The notes: a model not told the origin generated them from the sequence alone. A DNA stretch of 64,000 nt from Planotetraspora phitsanulokensis (GCF_016863295.1 NZ_BOOP01000009.1:186001-250000); one strand, 5' to 3'. Numbered from the stretch's first letter, positions 7,565-16,141 are shown. Program-made: numbers and translations.

Positions 7565-9697
7565 CTAGCCTTCTGCCGCCTCGATGGCGGCGACGACCGC
7601 GTCGGCCGTGAGCGGGAGATCGCGTACGCGCACCCCGATGGCCGCGGCGACCGCGTTCGCGATGGCCGCGGCGGTCGGCCCCTGGGCCGCCTCTCCCGCT
7701 CCCACCGACGGGGCGCCCGGCGTCTCCACGATCTCCACGAAGACCTCGGGCGCCTCGCTGAACCGGAGGATCGGGTAGCTCTCCCAGTCGTCGCTGGTGA
7801 TCCGGCGCCGGTCGAAGCGCACCCGCTCCTTCAGCGTCCAGCTCGCGGCCTGGGTGGCGCCGCCCTCGATCTGGTTGCGCACGCCGTCCGGATTGACGAC
7901 CCTGCCGACGTCGACGGCGATGGTCAGGCGGCGGAGCCGGATGTCGCTCTCGGCCTCCACCTCGGCGATCACCGCACAGTAGGCGCCCTTGTCCTTGTAG
8001 CGGGCGAAGCCGAGGCCGAGGCCCACCCCCTCCTCCATCGGAGTCTCCCAGCCCGCCGACCGGGCGGCGGCCTCGAGGACGCTCCGCGCGCGGGCGTCGC
8101 CGAGATGCCTGAGCCGGTACTCCAGCGGGTCGGCCCCGGCGGACAGGGCGAGCTCGTCCATGAACGACTCGATCGCGAACACGTTCATGTACGCGCCCAG
8201 GGCGCGCATCGCCGAGGTGCGGATGGGCGTCTCCAGCAACCGGTGGCCGGTGACGCCGCGATCCGGGAAGTCGTAGATCGGCACGCCGTTGCGCACCGTG
8301 CCCGCGCCGGCGGCCGCCGGAGGGTCGCCCGGCGCCGGGTAACTCCAGGGCTGTTCGAGGTAGGCGCCCGCGAGCAGGCCGGGCACCCCGAGATAACCGG
8401 GCCTGCTGGTGTGTCCCTGGCTCCACACGTCGTACCGCCAGGACAACACCGACCCCGACTCGTCGACGACAGCCCGCACGTCGGCGGTCATCGCGGACGC
8501 GAGCGGCGACCAGGCGAGCTCGTCCTGCCTGCTCCACTGGACCTGCACGGGCCGTCCGGGCACCTCGCGGGCCAGCAGGACGGCGTCGAACGCCGCGTCG
8601 TCGGCGCCGTTGTGGCCGTAGCAGCCGGCGTTCTCGGCGTGCTCGACCTCGATGCGCTCCGCGTCGATGTCCAACGCCTGGGCGATCGCGGCGCGCAGAC
8701 CGTGGATGCCCTGGCTGTGGCTCCAGACGGACAGGGTCCCGTCGTCGTTCCAGCGAGCGATCCCGCAGCTCGGCGCCATCGACCCGTGAGCGAGGAAGGG
8801 CCTGCTGTACGTCGCCGAGATCGTGCGTCCTTCGGGTTCGGGCCCCTCGGGGGTCAGCACCTCGACGGTCTCGTGCGGCCCGGATCGCAGGAAAGCGGAC
8901 AGGTCGTCCTCGTCGGGCAGCGAGTCGGACTCCTCCCAGGTCGTCGCGTCCCCGAGAACCTTCACGGCACGCATCGTCTCGGCCTCGTCCGCTCCCACCA
9001 CGCCGACGAACGAGCCGTCCCTGACCAGTCGAACGTCCAGGTCCGCGAGCCGGCTCTCGTCGACGCGCAGCAGCCTCGCCTCCGGCGACGGCGGGCGCAG
9101 AACCCGCCCGGACAGCTGCCCCGGCAGGGCGAGGTCGTGGATGTACCGGGGGCGACCGGCGATCTTGTCGGGAAGGTCCAGACGGGCGGCGCTCATGCCG
9201 ACCAGGACCGAGCGGTCGCCGCTGGTGAGCGGCGCGCCGGGATCGGCCGCCACGTCGAGGTCGACCAGTCCGGCCAGCTCGCCGTACGACACGGCACGCT
9301 CGTCGCAGCGGAACACGCCCTGCCGTACGGTGACCCGGTCGGGGTCGACGTCCCAGCCCCGGGCCGCCTCGGCGGCGAACTTCGCCCGGACCTGCGCGCA
9401 GGCCGCCCGTACGGCGGACCCCGAGTGGATGATCGACATGCTCCCGGAGGTCTGGCCCTCGTTCGGGCCGCGTGCGGTGTTCGCCGGCGGCATCCGGACC
9501 TGCTCGATGTCGACGCCGAGCTCTTCCGCGGCGATCTGCGCGAGGGCGGTGAGGATGCCCTGGCCGAGCTCGACCTTCCCGACGCGAACGTCGATCGTCC
9601 CATCGGAGTGGACCGTCACCCAGCGCGACAGGACGGGGTTGGCCGCCAGATCCTGAGGGAGCGTGGGCGTCGCGACGATCTCGCGCTGGACGGTCAT
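7565..9697 (-). CDS. Molybdopterin-binding large subunit, IorB/xanthine dehydrogenase family
   Basis: A 710-residue molybdenum hydroxylase large subunit. Characteristic segments are GKVELGQGILTALAQIAAEEL near the N-terminus, GSMSIIHSGSAVRAACAQVR, IRTSAMRALGAYMNVFAIESFMDELA, and SVGAGEAAQGPTAAAIANA near the C-terminus, which carries the catalytic Glu. It resembles isoquinoline 1-oxidoreductase-type enzymes that hydroxylate a heteroaromatic ring or oxidise an aldehyde with water-derived oxygen. The start at 9697 overlaps the stop of the [2Fe-2S] subunit by ATGA. No FAD (CoxM-type) subunit is encoded, so electrons probably leave through the iron-sulfur subunit to another carrier. No XdhC maturation factor is nearby. 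Confidence 0.87.
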   Translation of the reverse strand: MTVQREIVATPTLPQDLAANPVLSRWVTVHSDGTIDVRVGKVELGQGILTALAQIAAEELGVDIEQVRMPPANTARGPNEGQTSGSMSIIHSGSAVRAACAQVRAKFAAEAARGWDVDPDRVTVRQGVFRCDERAVSYGELAGLVDLDVAADPGAPLTSGDRSVLVGMSAARLDLPDKIAGRPRYIHDLALPGQLSGRVLRPPSPEARLLRVDESRLADLDVRLVRDGSFVGVVGADEAETMRAVKVLGDATTWEESDSLPDEDDLSAFLRSGPHETVEVLTPEGPEPEGRTISATYSRPFLAHGSMAPSCGIARWNDDGTLSVWSHSQGIHGLRAAIAQALDIDAERIEVEHAENAGCYGHNGADDAAFDAVLLAREVPGRPVQVQWSRQDELAWSPLASAMTADVRAVVDESGSVLSWRYDVWSQGHTSRPGYLGVPGLLAGAYLEQPWSYPAPGDPPAAAGAGTVRNGVPIYDFPDRGVTGHRLLETPIRTSAMRALGAYMNVFAIESFMDELALSAGADPLEYRLRHLGDARARSVLEAAARSAGWETPMEEGVGLGLGFARYKDKGAYCAVIAEVEAESDIRLRRLTIAVDVGRVVNPDGVRNQIEGGATQAASWTLKERVRFDRRRITSDDWESYPILRFSEAPEVFVEIVETPGAPSVGAGEAAQGPTAAAIANAVAAAIGVRVRDLPLTADAVVAAIEAAEG

Positions 9698-10188
9698 TCG
9701 GCGTCCTCCGGTGTCACATGGCAGGGTCCCTCGCAACGCGCCTTCAGCACGGCACGCACCACGCGGCGCTGCACGCCGCAGCGGCACAGGTTCCGGTCGA
9801 GCGCCTGCACGACGGTCGCCTCGTCCGCGTCGGGATTCGTGTCGAGGAGGGTCGCCGCGTTCACGATGATCCCGGAGACGCAGAAGCCGCACTGGGCCGC
9901 CTGCTCGTCGAGCAGCGCCTGCTGCACTCGGTGGAGGCCCTCCCCCGGCTCCAGCCCCTCGACGGTGACCACGCTCCGGCCCTCCGCCGACCACATGGGG
10001 GTGTCACAGGCCGCCACGACCTGGCCGTCCATCCGCACGAAGCACGCGCCGCACAGGCCGAGCCCGCAACCGAAGCGGGTGCCCTTGAGACCCAGGTCGT
10101 TGCGCAGGGCATGGAGCAACGACGTGTCCGGATGCGTCTCGATCCGGACATGCTCCCCGTTGACGGTGAGCTCGAACGCCTGCGTCAT
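9694..10188 (-). CDS. [2Fe-2S] small subunit of molybdenum hydroxylase
   Basis: A 164-residue two-cluster ferredoxin subunit. The plant-type cluster ligands are C41, C46, C49 and C61 (CGLGLCGAC...C) and the helical-domain cluster uses C100, C103, C135 and C137 (QCGFC, NLCRC). All eight cysteines are intact. It passes electrons from the molybdenum site of the large subunit. The gene overlaps both neighbours by four bases (GntR regulator upstream, large subunit downstream), so the three are translated as one unit. The Cys-rich C-terminal tail (KARCEGPCHV) adds two further cysteines of unknown role. Confidence 0.92.
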   Translation of the reverse strand: MTQAFELTVNGEHVRIETHPDTSLLHALRNDLGLKGTRFGCGLGLCGACFVRMDGQVVAACDTPMWSAEGRSVVTVEGLEPGEGLHRVQQALLDEQAAQCGFCVSGIIVNAATLLDTNPDADEATVVQALDRNLCRCGVQRRVVRAVLKARCEGPCHVTPEDAE

Positions 10189-10874
10189 TCAATCGGTCCT
10201 TCGAAAACCTCGGGATGCCTGGACAGCTCGATGCGGGTGCGCCGGATGTGGCCGGCGAGATGCCGCTCGGCGTCGACGGAGTCGCGTCGCTCCATCGCGT
10301 CGAGCAGCAGCCGGTGTTCCGCGTTGATCACCCATCGCCGGCTCGACCCGCTCACCTTCATGAAGGCCCTGCGGTAGTGCTGCGTGGAGTTCCACAGCCG
10401 GACGACCATCATCGAGAGCTGGTCGACCTGGCAGCCGGTGTAGGTCATCAGATGGAATTCACGGTCGAGCGTGAGGAACTCGCTGATGCCGGTGTCGGCC
10501 TCGATCCGCCCCTGCAGCCGGTCGAGCTCACGGAGATCCCTCCCCGACAGGTTCGGGATGCTCTCCGTGAGCGCGAGCGGCTCGAGCCGCTCACGGATCT
10601 TGTAGATGACGTTCAGGTCCTGCATGGACAGCGACGGCACCCTGGCGCCCTTGTTAGGCAGGTGCTCCGTGAGCCCCTCCGCCTCGAGGATCCGCAGCGC
10701 CTCCCGCACCGGCAGGCGGCTGGCGCCGAGCCGTTCGGCCACGTCCTCCTGGCGGATGCGCTCGCCGGGCCCGATCTCCCCGCTGAGGATCGCGGTGCGC
10801 AGATAGGCGGCGACGCGGTGACTCGCCGCGTGGTTCTGAATGCCGCTCACCGTTCCCTGGGCCTGTACTGGCAC
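10185..10874 (-). CDS. GntR-family regulator, FCD subgroup
   Basis: A 229-residue regulator with an N-terminal GntR winged helix (VAAYLRTAILSGEIGPGERIRQEDVAERLGASRLPVREALRILEAEGL, residues about 20-68) and an all-helical FCD ligand domain with the expected acidic and His ligands (DREFHLMTY, NAEHRLLLDAM, HLAGHIRRT). FCD regulators usually respond to organic acids and repress catabolic operons. The GTG start at 10874 has AGAGGA seven bases upstream. It sits inside the minus-strand operon between the VOC gene and the hydroxylase genes, and is the likely reader of the TTGGATCC boxes at 11469 and 11533. Confidence 0.88.
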   Translation of the reverse strand: MPVQAQGTVSGIQNHAASHRVAAYLRTAILSGEIGPGERIRQEDVAERLGASRLPVREALRILEAEGLTEHLPNKGARVPSLSMQDLNVIYKIRERLEPLALTESIPNLSGRDLRELDRLQGRIEADTGISEFLTLDREFHLMTYTGCQVDQLSMMVVRLWNSTQHYRRAFMKVSGSSRRWVINAEHRLLLDAMERRDSVDAERHLAGHIRRTRIELSRHPEVFEGPIE

Positions 10875-10913
10875 GACTGATCCTCTTACCTGTCGGAGTC
10901 CGTGTGGCCGGTC

Positions 10914-11444
10914 CTATCGAGCCGGGAGGCCCGGGGCCGCGGCGTCCTTCGCCTGCTTGTCGAAGGCCTTGCCGCCGGGGTACGAGACGAGCTCGAACTG
11001 CATCCCCCAGGGGGTGAGGAAGTACACCCACCGCTGGCCCTCGCTCGGTCCCCTGCTGGCCGTCGGGTCGCCGAGCATCGTGACCCCCTTGCTCACGAGG
11101 TACTCGACCGCGGCGTCCAGGTCGTCGACGTACAGCGCCACATGGTGGCCGCCGATGTCGCTGTTCCTGGGCATCACGGCGTTCTGGTCCGGCGCGGAGT
11201 ACTCGAACACCTCGAAGATCGCCTGCCCGCCGCAGCGGAAGAAGTGCAGCTGCCGCATCACCGCTCGGGGGTGGACGTTGAGGTGCTCGGACATCCACTC
11301 GCTGTCGTCATGGCGGTAGGGACCCAGCGTGTACATGTACTCGCACCCGAGCACATCGACGAGGAACCTGCTCGCCTCTTCGAGGTCCGGCACCGTGAAA
11401 CCGATGTGGTCCACGCCGCTCAGCCCCGGAAGTCCCACGTTCAT
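10914..11444 (-). CDS. VOC-superfamily (glyoxalase/dioxygenase-like) protein
   Basis: A 176-residue protein with two beta-alpha-beta-beta-beta modules. Probable metal ligands are His in VDHIGFTV, Glu in AIFEVFEY, His in GGHHVALYV and Glu in MQFELVSYPGG, the set used by glyoxalase I and methylmalonyl-CoA epimerase relatives. The ATG at 11444 is chosen because GGAGAG lies seven bases upstream; a GTG 15 bases further up would place this site inside the gene. As the first gene of the minus-strand operon, 39 bases before the GntR gene, it probably acts on an intermediate of the same pathway. The exact reaction is not readable. Confidence 0.8.
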   Translation of the reverse strand: MNVGLPGLSGVDHIGFTVPDLEEASRFLVDVLGCEYMYTLGPYRHDDSEWMSEHLNVHPRAVMRQLHFFRCGGQAIFEVFEYSAPDQNAVMPRNSDIGGHHVALYVDDLDAAVEYLVSKGVTMLGDPTASRGPSEGQRWVYFLTPWGMQFELVSYPGGKAFDKQAKDAAAPGLPAR

Positions 11445-11468
11445 CCTGAAACTCTCCACGAGGGGAAC

Positions 11469-11480
11469 ATTGGATCCAAA
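11469..11480. promoter_or_regulatory. GntR/FCD-type operator box 1
   Basis: ATTGGATCCAAA contains the perfect palindrome TTGGATCCAA. It overlaps the predicted transcription start of the VOC operon, so bound regulator would block it. A matching box lies 64 bases away in the same divergent gap. Confidence 0.55.
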
Positions 11481-11482
11481 TT

Positions 11483-11512
11483 AGCATAGAGCGCCCAGGA
11501 AACCGGTGTCCA
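11483..11512 (-). promoter_or_regulatory. Candidate promoter of the VOC-gntR-hydroxylase operon
   Basis: Read on the minus strand, TGGACA (11507-11512) and TATGCT (11483-11488) are separated by 18 bases. The predicted start falls inside operator box 1, about 35 bases before the VOC start codon. Confidence 0.4.
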
Positions 11513-11532
11513 CGGCTCGGCGATGGCTGGAT

Positions 11533-11544
11533 ATTGGATCCACT
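11533..11544. promoter_or_regulatory. GntR/FCD-type operator box 2
   Basis: ATTGGATCCACT repeats the first nine bases of box 1 and keeps the GGATCC core. It lies 45 bases upstream of the E1 start codon and 64 bases (about six helical turns) from box 1, so one regulator could control both divergent operons. Confidence 0.5.
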
Positions 11545-11588
11545 TTGTGCAACGCTTGACCTTCTGCGAACGATTGCATGGGAGAGTC

Positions 11589-13769
11589 ATGACCGAGCAC
11601 AACCGGCTCGAACCCGCCGCGCCATGGGTCGAGATCGTCGCCACCGAAGCCGACTGGGACGCGGCCGAGCCGGCTCTGCTCACGTCGATGCTCAGCCAGC
11701 TCGTGCTCATCAGGACCTTCGAGGAGTACGTCCTCGATCTCGCGCGGGAGGGCCTGGTCCACGGTCCCGCGCACTCGAGCATCGGGCAGGAGGCCGGCGC
11801 GGTCGGCTCGATCCTCCCCCTCACCAGCGCCGACACCGTCAACGGCTCGCACCGGGGTCATCACCAGTTCCTCGCCAAGGTGCTCGCCCATGTCGAGCCG
11901 AAGGGCATCGACCCCGCCAAGGAGTTCTCCGCCGACGTGCGCGCGGTGCTGCTCAGGAGCCTCGCCGAGATCTGCGGCCTCGACCGCGGCTTCAGCCACG
12001 GCCGCGGCGGCTCCATGCACCTGCAGTGGAAGGAGGCGGGCGCCATCGGGACCAACGCCATCGTCGGCGGCGGCGTCCCGCTCGCGGCAGGATCCGCCTG
12101 GGCGCACCGGCAGGCCGGCACCGACGCGGTGGCGGTGACCTACTTCGGCGACGGTGCCGCCAACATCGGCTCCACGCTCGAGACGTTCAACCTGGCCTCC
12201 GCGTGGCACCTGCCGCTGTGCTTCTTCATCGAGAACAACCGCTACGCCGTCTCGACCAACGTCGAGGAGGCCACCGGCGAGCCGCGGCTGTCGGCGCGGG
12301 GGCCCGGATTCGGGATCCCGAGCTGGAAGGTCGACGGAATGGATCCACTCGCGGTCCACCTCGCCATGCGGGAGGCCCTCGCCCACATGCGGGCCGGCAG
12401 GGGGCCGACCGTGATCGAGGCCGACGTCTACCGCTACTTCCACCAGAACGGCCCCTTCCCCGGCAGCGCGTTCGGCTACCGGACCAAGGAGGAGGAGAGG
12501 TCGTGGCGCGACCGGGACCCGATCAGGCAGCTCTCCGGTCATCTCGTACGGCGCGGCATCCTCCGCGACACCGAGATCGACGCCGTGACCGAGCGCGCCA
12601 GGGCGCTGATGGCGGACATCGGCGGCGTGCTCCTCGAGCCCCTGCCCGGCGGGAAGGCCGGTCAGCGGCGGATCAGGCCGGACGAGTGGCCCGACCCCGC
12701 CTTCGCCGACGTGGGGGTCCGCGGCGACCTCAGCGAGTTCGCCGGGGCCAGGATGGCCGACCGCGAGTCGTTCACCGGGGAGATCGCCGAGCAGAAGTTC
12801 ATCGACGCCGTCGCCGGCGTGATGGGGCGGCGGATGGAGACCGACGAGACCGTCGTCGTGATGGGCGAGGACGTGCACCGGCTGGGCGGCGGCACCAACG
12901 GCGCCACCCGCGGGCTCAAGCAGGCCTATCCCGACCGGGTCCTCGGCACTCCGATCAGCGAGAACGCCTTCACCGGCCTCGGTGGCGGGGTCGCGCTCGA
13001 CGGCCGCTACAAGCCGGTGGTCGAGTTCATGTACGCGGACTTCATGTGGGTCGCGGCCGACCAGCTCTTCAACCAGATCGGCAAGGCGCGGCACATGTTC
13101 GGCGGCGACGGCGAGGTCCCCTTCGTGCTCCGCAGCAAGGTCGCGATGGGCACCGGCTACGGCTCGCAACACTCGATGGACCCCGCGGGGATCTTCGCGA
13201 CCGCGCCGGGCTGGCGCATCGTCGCCCCCTCGACCCCCTTCGACTACGTGGGCCTGATGAACAGCGCGCTGCGCTGCAAGGACCCCGTGCTCGTCCTGGA
13301 GCACGTCGACCTGTACGCGTCGACGGGCGAGGGGCCGGTCGGCGACCTCGACTACTGCATCCCGGTCGGCAAGGCCGCGGTCCGGCGGGCCGGGTCGCAG
13401 GTCACCGTCATCTCCTACCTCGCGATGACCAACTACGTCCTGGAGGCGGTCGAGTCGCTGGACGGCGTCGACGCCGAGGTGATCGACCTGCGCTGGCTCG
13501 ACCGCGCGAGCATCGACTGGGACACCATCGGCGAGAGCATCAGGAAGACGAACAACGTGGTCGTCGCCGAGCAGGGAGCGATCGGCACGTCATACGGCGG
13601 CTGGCTGGCCGACGAGATACAACGCCGCTTCTTCGACTGGCTCGACCACCCGGTCCAGCGGGTGACGGGCGGCGAGGCGTCACCCAGCATCAGCAAGGTC
13701 CTTGAGCGCGCGGCCATCGCGAGGACCGAAGAAGTGGCCGCCAAGCTCACCGAGATCACGCGGTACTGA
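11589..13769 (+). CDS. 2-oxoacid dehydrogenase E1, fused alpha-beta subunits
   Basis: A 726-residue thiamine-diphosphate dehydrogenase in which E1 alpha and E1 beta are fused. The alpha half carries HGRGGSMH and the ThDP motif GDGAANIG (near 187) ending at IENN about 30 residues later. The beta half begins at about residue 400 (ITGEIAEQKF-like segment; MGEDVHRLGG, GTPISENAFTGLGGG, PVVEFMYADFM). Such enzymes decarboxylate pyruvate, acetoin or branched 2-oxoacids and pass the acyl group to E2. The ATG at 11589 follows GGGAGAG. The E2 gene follows 11 bases later. No E3 is present here, so the housekeeping enzyme must serve. Confidence 0.9.
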   Translation: MTEHNRLEPAAPWVEIVATEADWDAAEPALLTSMLSQLVLIRTFEEYVLDLAREGLVHGPAHSSIGQEAGAVGSILPLTSADTVNGSHRGHHQFLAKVLAHVEPKGIDPAKEFSADVRAVLLRSLAEICGLDRGFSHGRGGSMHLQWKEAGAIGTNAIVGGGVPLAAGSAWAHRQAGTDAVAVTYFGDGAANIGSTLETFNLASAWHLPLCFFIENNRYAVSTNVEEATGEPRLSARGPGFGIPSWKVDGMDPLAVHLAMREALAHMRAGRGPTVIEADVYRYFHQNGPFPGSAFGYRTKEEERSWRDRDPIRQLSGHLVRRGILRDTEIDAVTERARALMADIGGVLLEPLPGGKAGQRRIRPDEWPDPAFADVGVRGDLSEFAGARMADRESFTGEIAEQKFIDAVAGVMGRRMETDETVVVMGEDVHRLGGGTNGATRGLKQAYPDRVLGTPISENAFTGLGGGVALDGRYKPVVEFMYADFMWVAADQLFNQIGKARHMFGGDGEVPFVLRSKVAMGTGYGSQHSMDPAGIFATAPGWRIVAPSTPFDYVGLMNSALRCKDPVLVLEHVDLYASTGEGPVGDLDYCIPVGKAAVRRAGSQVTVISYLAMTNYVLEAVESLDGVDAEVIDLRWLDRASIDWDTIGESIRKTNNVVVAEQGAIGTSYGGWLADEIQRRFFDWLDHPVQRVTGGEASPSISKVLERAAIARTEEVAAKLTEITRY

Positions 13770-13780
13770 GAGGTCCTGAC

Positions 13781-15124
13781 ATGGCCAAGCTCCTGCGCAT
13801 GCCAGAACTGGCCGCGAACGCGGTCGAGGCCGTCCTCCAGGGATGGCCGCTCCCCGAGGGCGCCGCGTACGCCAAGGGCGACGTGATCGCCACCGTCGAG
13901 ACCGAGAAGGCCGTCGCGGACGTCGAGGCCGACGCCGACGGCGTCATCCTGAAGACCCTGGTGCCCGAGGGGGCAGGGGTCGAGGTCGGCGCTCCCATCG
14001 CCGTCATCGGCGGGCCCGGGGAGATGGCGCCCGACATCGACGCCCTGCTCGCCGAACTCGGCGTCGCCTCCCCCGCCGCGAACGACCCCGCGCCGGCGCC
14101 CTCCTCCCCCGCCGGCGCGGTCCCCACTCAGCCGCCGTCCTCGTTCGGCGCGATCCCCGCTCAGGCGCCGGCGGCCGGACCCACAGGGACGGGGACGACC
14201 AGGCGGATCTTCTCCAGTCCGCTCGCCCGCCGGATGGCCAAGGAGGCGGGCCTGCGGTACGAGCAGATCACCGGCACCGGCCCGAACGGCCGCATCATCC
14301 GCAGGGACGTGGAGGCGGCGATCGCGAGCCGAGACCGGGCCGGGTCCGTCCTCGTGGCGCCCGCGGAGCGGGCCGCGGCGGCGAGTGCGGCGCCGGTGGC
14401 GCCCGCGGCGGCGGTGTCCGCCGCGGTCCCCGCGACGGGTACGGCGGCCTTCACCGAGATCCCCCACTCGCGCATCCGCAGGGCCGTCGCCTCGCGGCTC
14501 ACCGAGAGCAAGCAGACGACCCCCCACTTCTACGTGCGCGGCACCGCGCGGGTCGACAGGCTGCTTCGCCTGCGTGAGGAGCTGAACGACGGCGCCCCCG
14601 TCCGCGTCTCCGTCAACGACCTGGTGATCAAGGCGGTCGCGGGCGCGCACCTGCTGGTTCCGGCGATGAACGTCGTCTGGGCGCCGGACGCGGTCCGGTC
14701 GTTCTCCTCGGTCGACGTGTCGGTGGCGATCGCGACCGAGCGCGGCCTCGTCACGCCGGTGCTCAGGTCCGTCGAGCGGATGACCGTCACGTCCGTGGCC
14801 TCGGCCGTGAAGGACTTCGCCGAGCGGGCCAGAGCCGGGCGGCTCCGCCAGGACGAGCTCGAGGGCGGGGCGATCAGCGTGACGAACCTCGGCATGTACG
14901 GCACCGAGGACTTCGCCGCCATCATCAACCCGCCCCAGGCCGCGATCCTCGCCGTCGGAGCGGCACGTCAGGAGCCGGTCGTCCGGGACGGCGGGCTCGA
15001 GGTCGGCACGGTCATGCGGGTGACGCTCTCGGTGGACCACCGTCCCGTCGACGGCGTGGTCGCCGCCGAGTGGATGCGCGCCTTCCTCACCCTGGTCGAG
15101 AACCCAGTGCGGATCCTCGCCTGA
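13781..15124 (+). CDS. Dihydrolipoamide acyltransferase (E2)
   Basis: A 447-residue E2. The lipoyl domain carries the acceptor Lys at 43 in ETEKAVADV. An Ala/Pro-rich linker leads to a peripheral-subunit-binding domain (SSPLARRMAKEAGLRYEQITGTGPNGRIIRRDVEAAI), then a second linker and the catalytic domain. The active-site motif reads DHRPVDG (His near 420), where DHRVVDG is usual. It moves the acyl group from the E1 above to CoA. Only one lipoyl domain is present. Context and the fused E1 suggest a specialised catabolic complex rather than the main pyruvate dehydrogenase. Confidence 0.9.
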   Translation: MAKLLRMPELAANAVEAVLQGWPLPEGAAYAKGDVIATVETEKAVADVEADADGVILKTLVPEGAGVEVGAPIAVIGGPGEMAPDIDALLAELGVASPAANDPAPAPSSPAGAVPTQPPSSFGAIPAQAPAAGPTGTGTTRRIFSSPLARRMAKEAGLRYEQITGTGPNGRIIRRDVEAAIASRDRAGSVLVAPAERAAAASAAPVAPAAAVSAAVPATGTAAFTEIPHSRIRRAVASRLTESKQTTPHFYVRGTARVDRLLRLREELNDGAPVRVSVNDLVIKAVAGAHLLVPAMNVVWAPDAVRSFSSVDVSVAIATERGLVTPVLRSVERMTVTSVASAVKDFAERARAGRLRQDELEGGAISVTNLGMYGTEDFAAIINPPQAAILAVGAARQEPVVRDGGLEVGTVMRVTLSVDHRPVDGVVAAEWMRAFLTLVENPVRILA

Positions 15125-15130
15125 CGCGGA

Positions 15131-15200
15131 CGCCCGGGGCCGGGGAGACGCCCCGGGTTTCGATCGCCGGGGGCCGGGGGCGATGCTCCGGATTTCAATC
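15131..15200. repeat. Imperfect tandem repeat of about 34 bp, GC-rich
   Basis: Two adjacent units, roughly 15133-15164 and 15167-15200, share the order CCGGGG-CCGGGG, then a G/C-rich arm, then TTTCGATC or TTTCAATC. Each unit can fold back on itself. They lie between the E2 and aldo/keto reductase genes and could attenuate transcription or stabilise mRNA. Confidence 0.35.
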
Positions 15201-15277
15201 ATTAGAGTCGAAAAGACCTGTCCTCCGCGGGCCGGATCCCACCGGCCCGCGGAAGAGCATGCGAGTTGGGGGATTCA

Positions 15278-16141
15278 ATGCAGACACGCACCATCGGCGA
15301 CATCCCGGTCAGCGCGATCGGTCTTGGCGGAATGCCCATGTCCATCGAGGGACGGCCGGACGAGTCGCGCTCGATCGCGGCCATCCACGCCGCTCTCGAC
15401 GAAGGCGTGACCCTGATCGACACCGCCGACGCCTACCACATCCACGCCGACGAGGTCGGACACAACGAGTCCCTCATCGCGCGTGCGCTGGCGAGCTACG
15501 GCGGCGACACCTCCGAGGTGCTGGTCGCCACCAAGGGCGGCCACGTCCGCCCCGGCGACGGCTCCTGGACGGTCGACGGATCGCCCGAGCACATCAAGCA
15601 GGCGGCCGACGCCTCGCTGAAGCGGCTGGGCGTGGACGTGATCGGGCTCTACCAGTTCCACCGCCCCGACCCGACGGTCCCCTACGAGGAGTCGGTCGGC
15701 GCCGTCCGCGACCTGCTGGACGCGGGCAAGATCCGCATGGCCGGCATCTCGAACGCCAACCCGGAGCAGATCCGCTCGGCGAACGAGGTCCTCGGCGGCA
15801 GGCTGGTGAGCGTGCAGAACCAGTTCTCCCCGCTCTTCCGGTCGAGCGAGCCCGAACTGGACCTGTGCGCGGAGCTGGGCATCGCCTTCCTGCCGTGGGC
15901 GCCCTTCGGCGGCAGCTCGCGCGCCGGCGAGCTGGGCTCCCGGTTCTCCGCGTTCGGCGAGGTCGCCCAGGCCCACGGCGTGAGCCCGCAGCAGGTCTGC
16001 CTCGCGTGGATGCTGGCCAAGGCCCCCGTCGTGATCCCGATCCCCGGCTCCTCGCGTCCCGAGTCCGCCCGCGACTCGGCCAGGGCCGTCGACCTCAAGC
16101 TGTCCGCCGACGAGCTCGCCCGGTTGGACGCCGCCAAGTAA
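15278..16141 (+). CDS. Aldo/keto reductase
   Basis: A 287-residue TIM-barrel oxidoreductase. The catalytic tetrad is visible: Asp and Tyr in TLIDTADAY, Lys in VATKGG, His in YQFHRPDP. The NADP(H)-binding end is IPIPGSSRPESARDS. The ATG at 15278 follows a GGGGG site. It follows the E2 gene by 153 bases on the same strand and may belong to that pathway, but it has its own leader with GC-rich repeats. Its 3' end faces glpD across a strong terminator hairpin. The substrate is unknown. Confidence 0.85.
   Translation: MQTRTIGDIPVSAIGLGGMPMSIEGRPDESRSIAAIHAALDEGVTLIDTADAYHIHADEVGHNESLIARALASYGGDTSEVLVATKGGHVRPGDGSWTVDGSPEHIKQAADASLKRLGVDVIGLYQFHRPDPTVPYEESVGAVRDLLDAGKIRMAGISNANPEQIRSANEVLGGRLVSVQNQFSPLFRSSEPELDLCAELGIAFLPWAPFGGSSRAGELGSRFSAFGEVAQAHGVSPQQVCLAWMLAKAPVVIPIPGSSRPESARDSARAVDLKLSADELARLDAAK

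Noticed and set aside
8105-10327. A 740-codon plus-strand frame opposite the molybdenum hydroxylase
   Set aside because: Shadow frame; the minus-strand genes have full family motifs and cysteine ligands.
12336-12347. A third GGATCC box inside the E1 gene (ATGGATCCAC)
   Set aside because: It is within a coding region and matches only the GGATCCA core, expected by chance.
11481-13304. A 607-codon minus-strand frame opposite the E1 gene
   Set aside because: Shadow of E1, which carries thiamine-diphosphate motifs.
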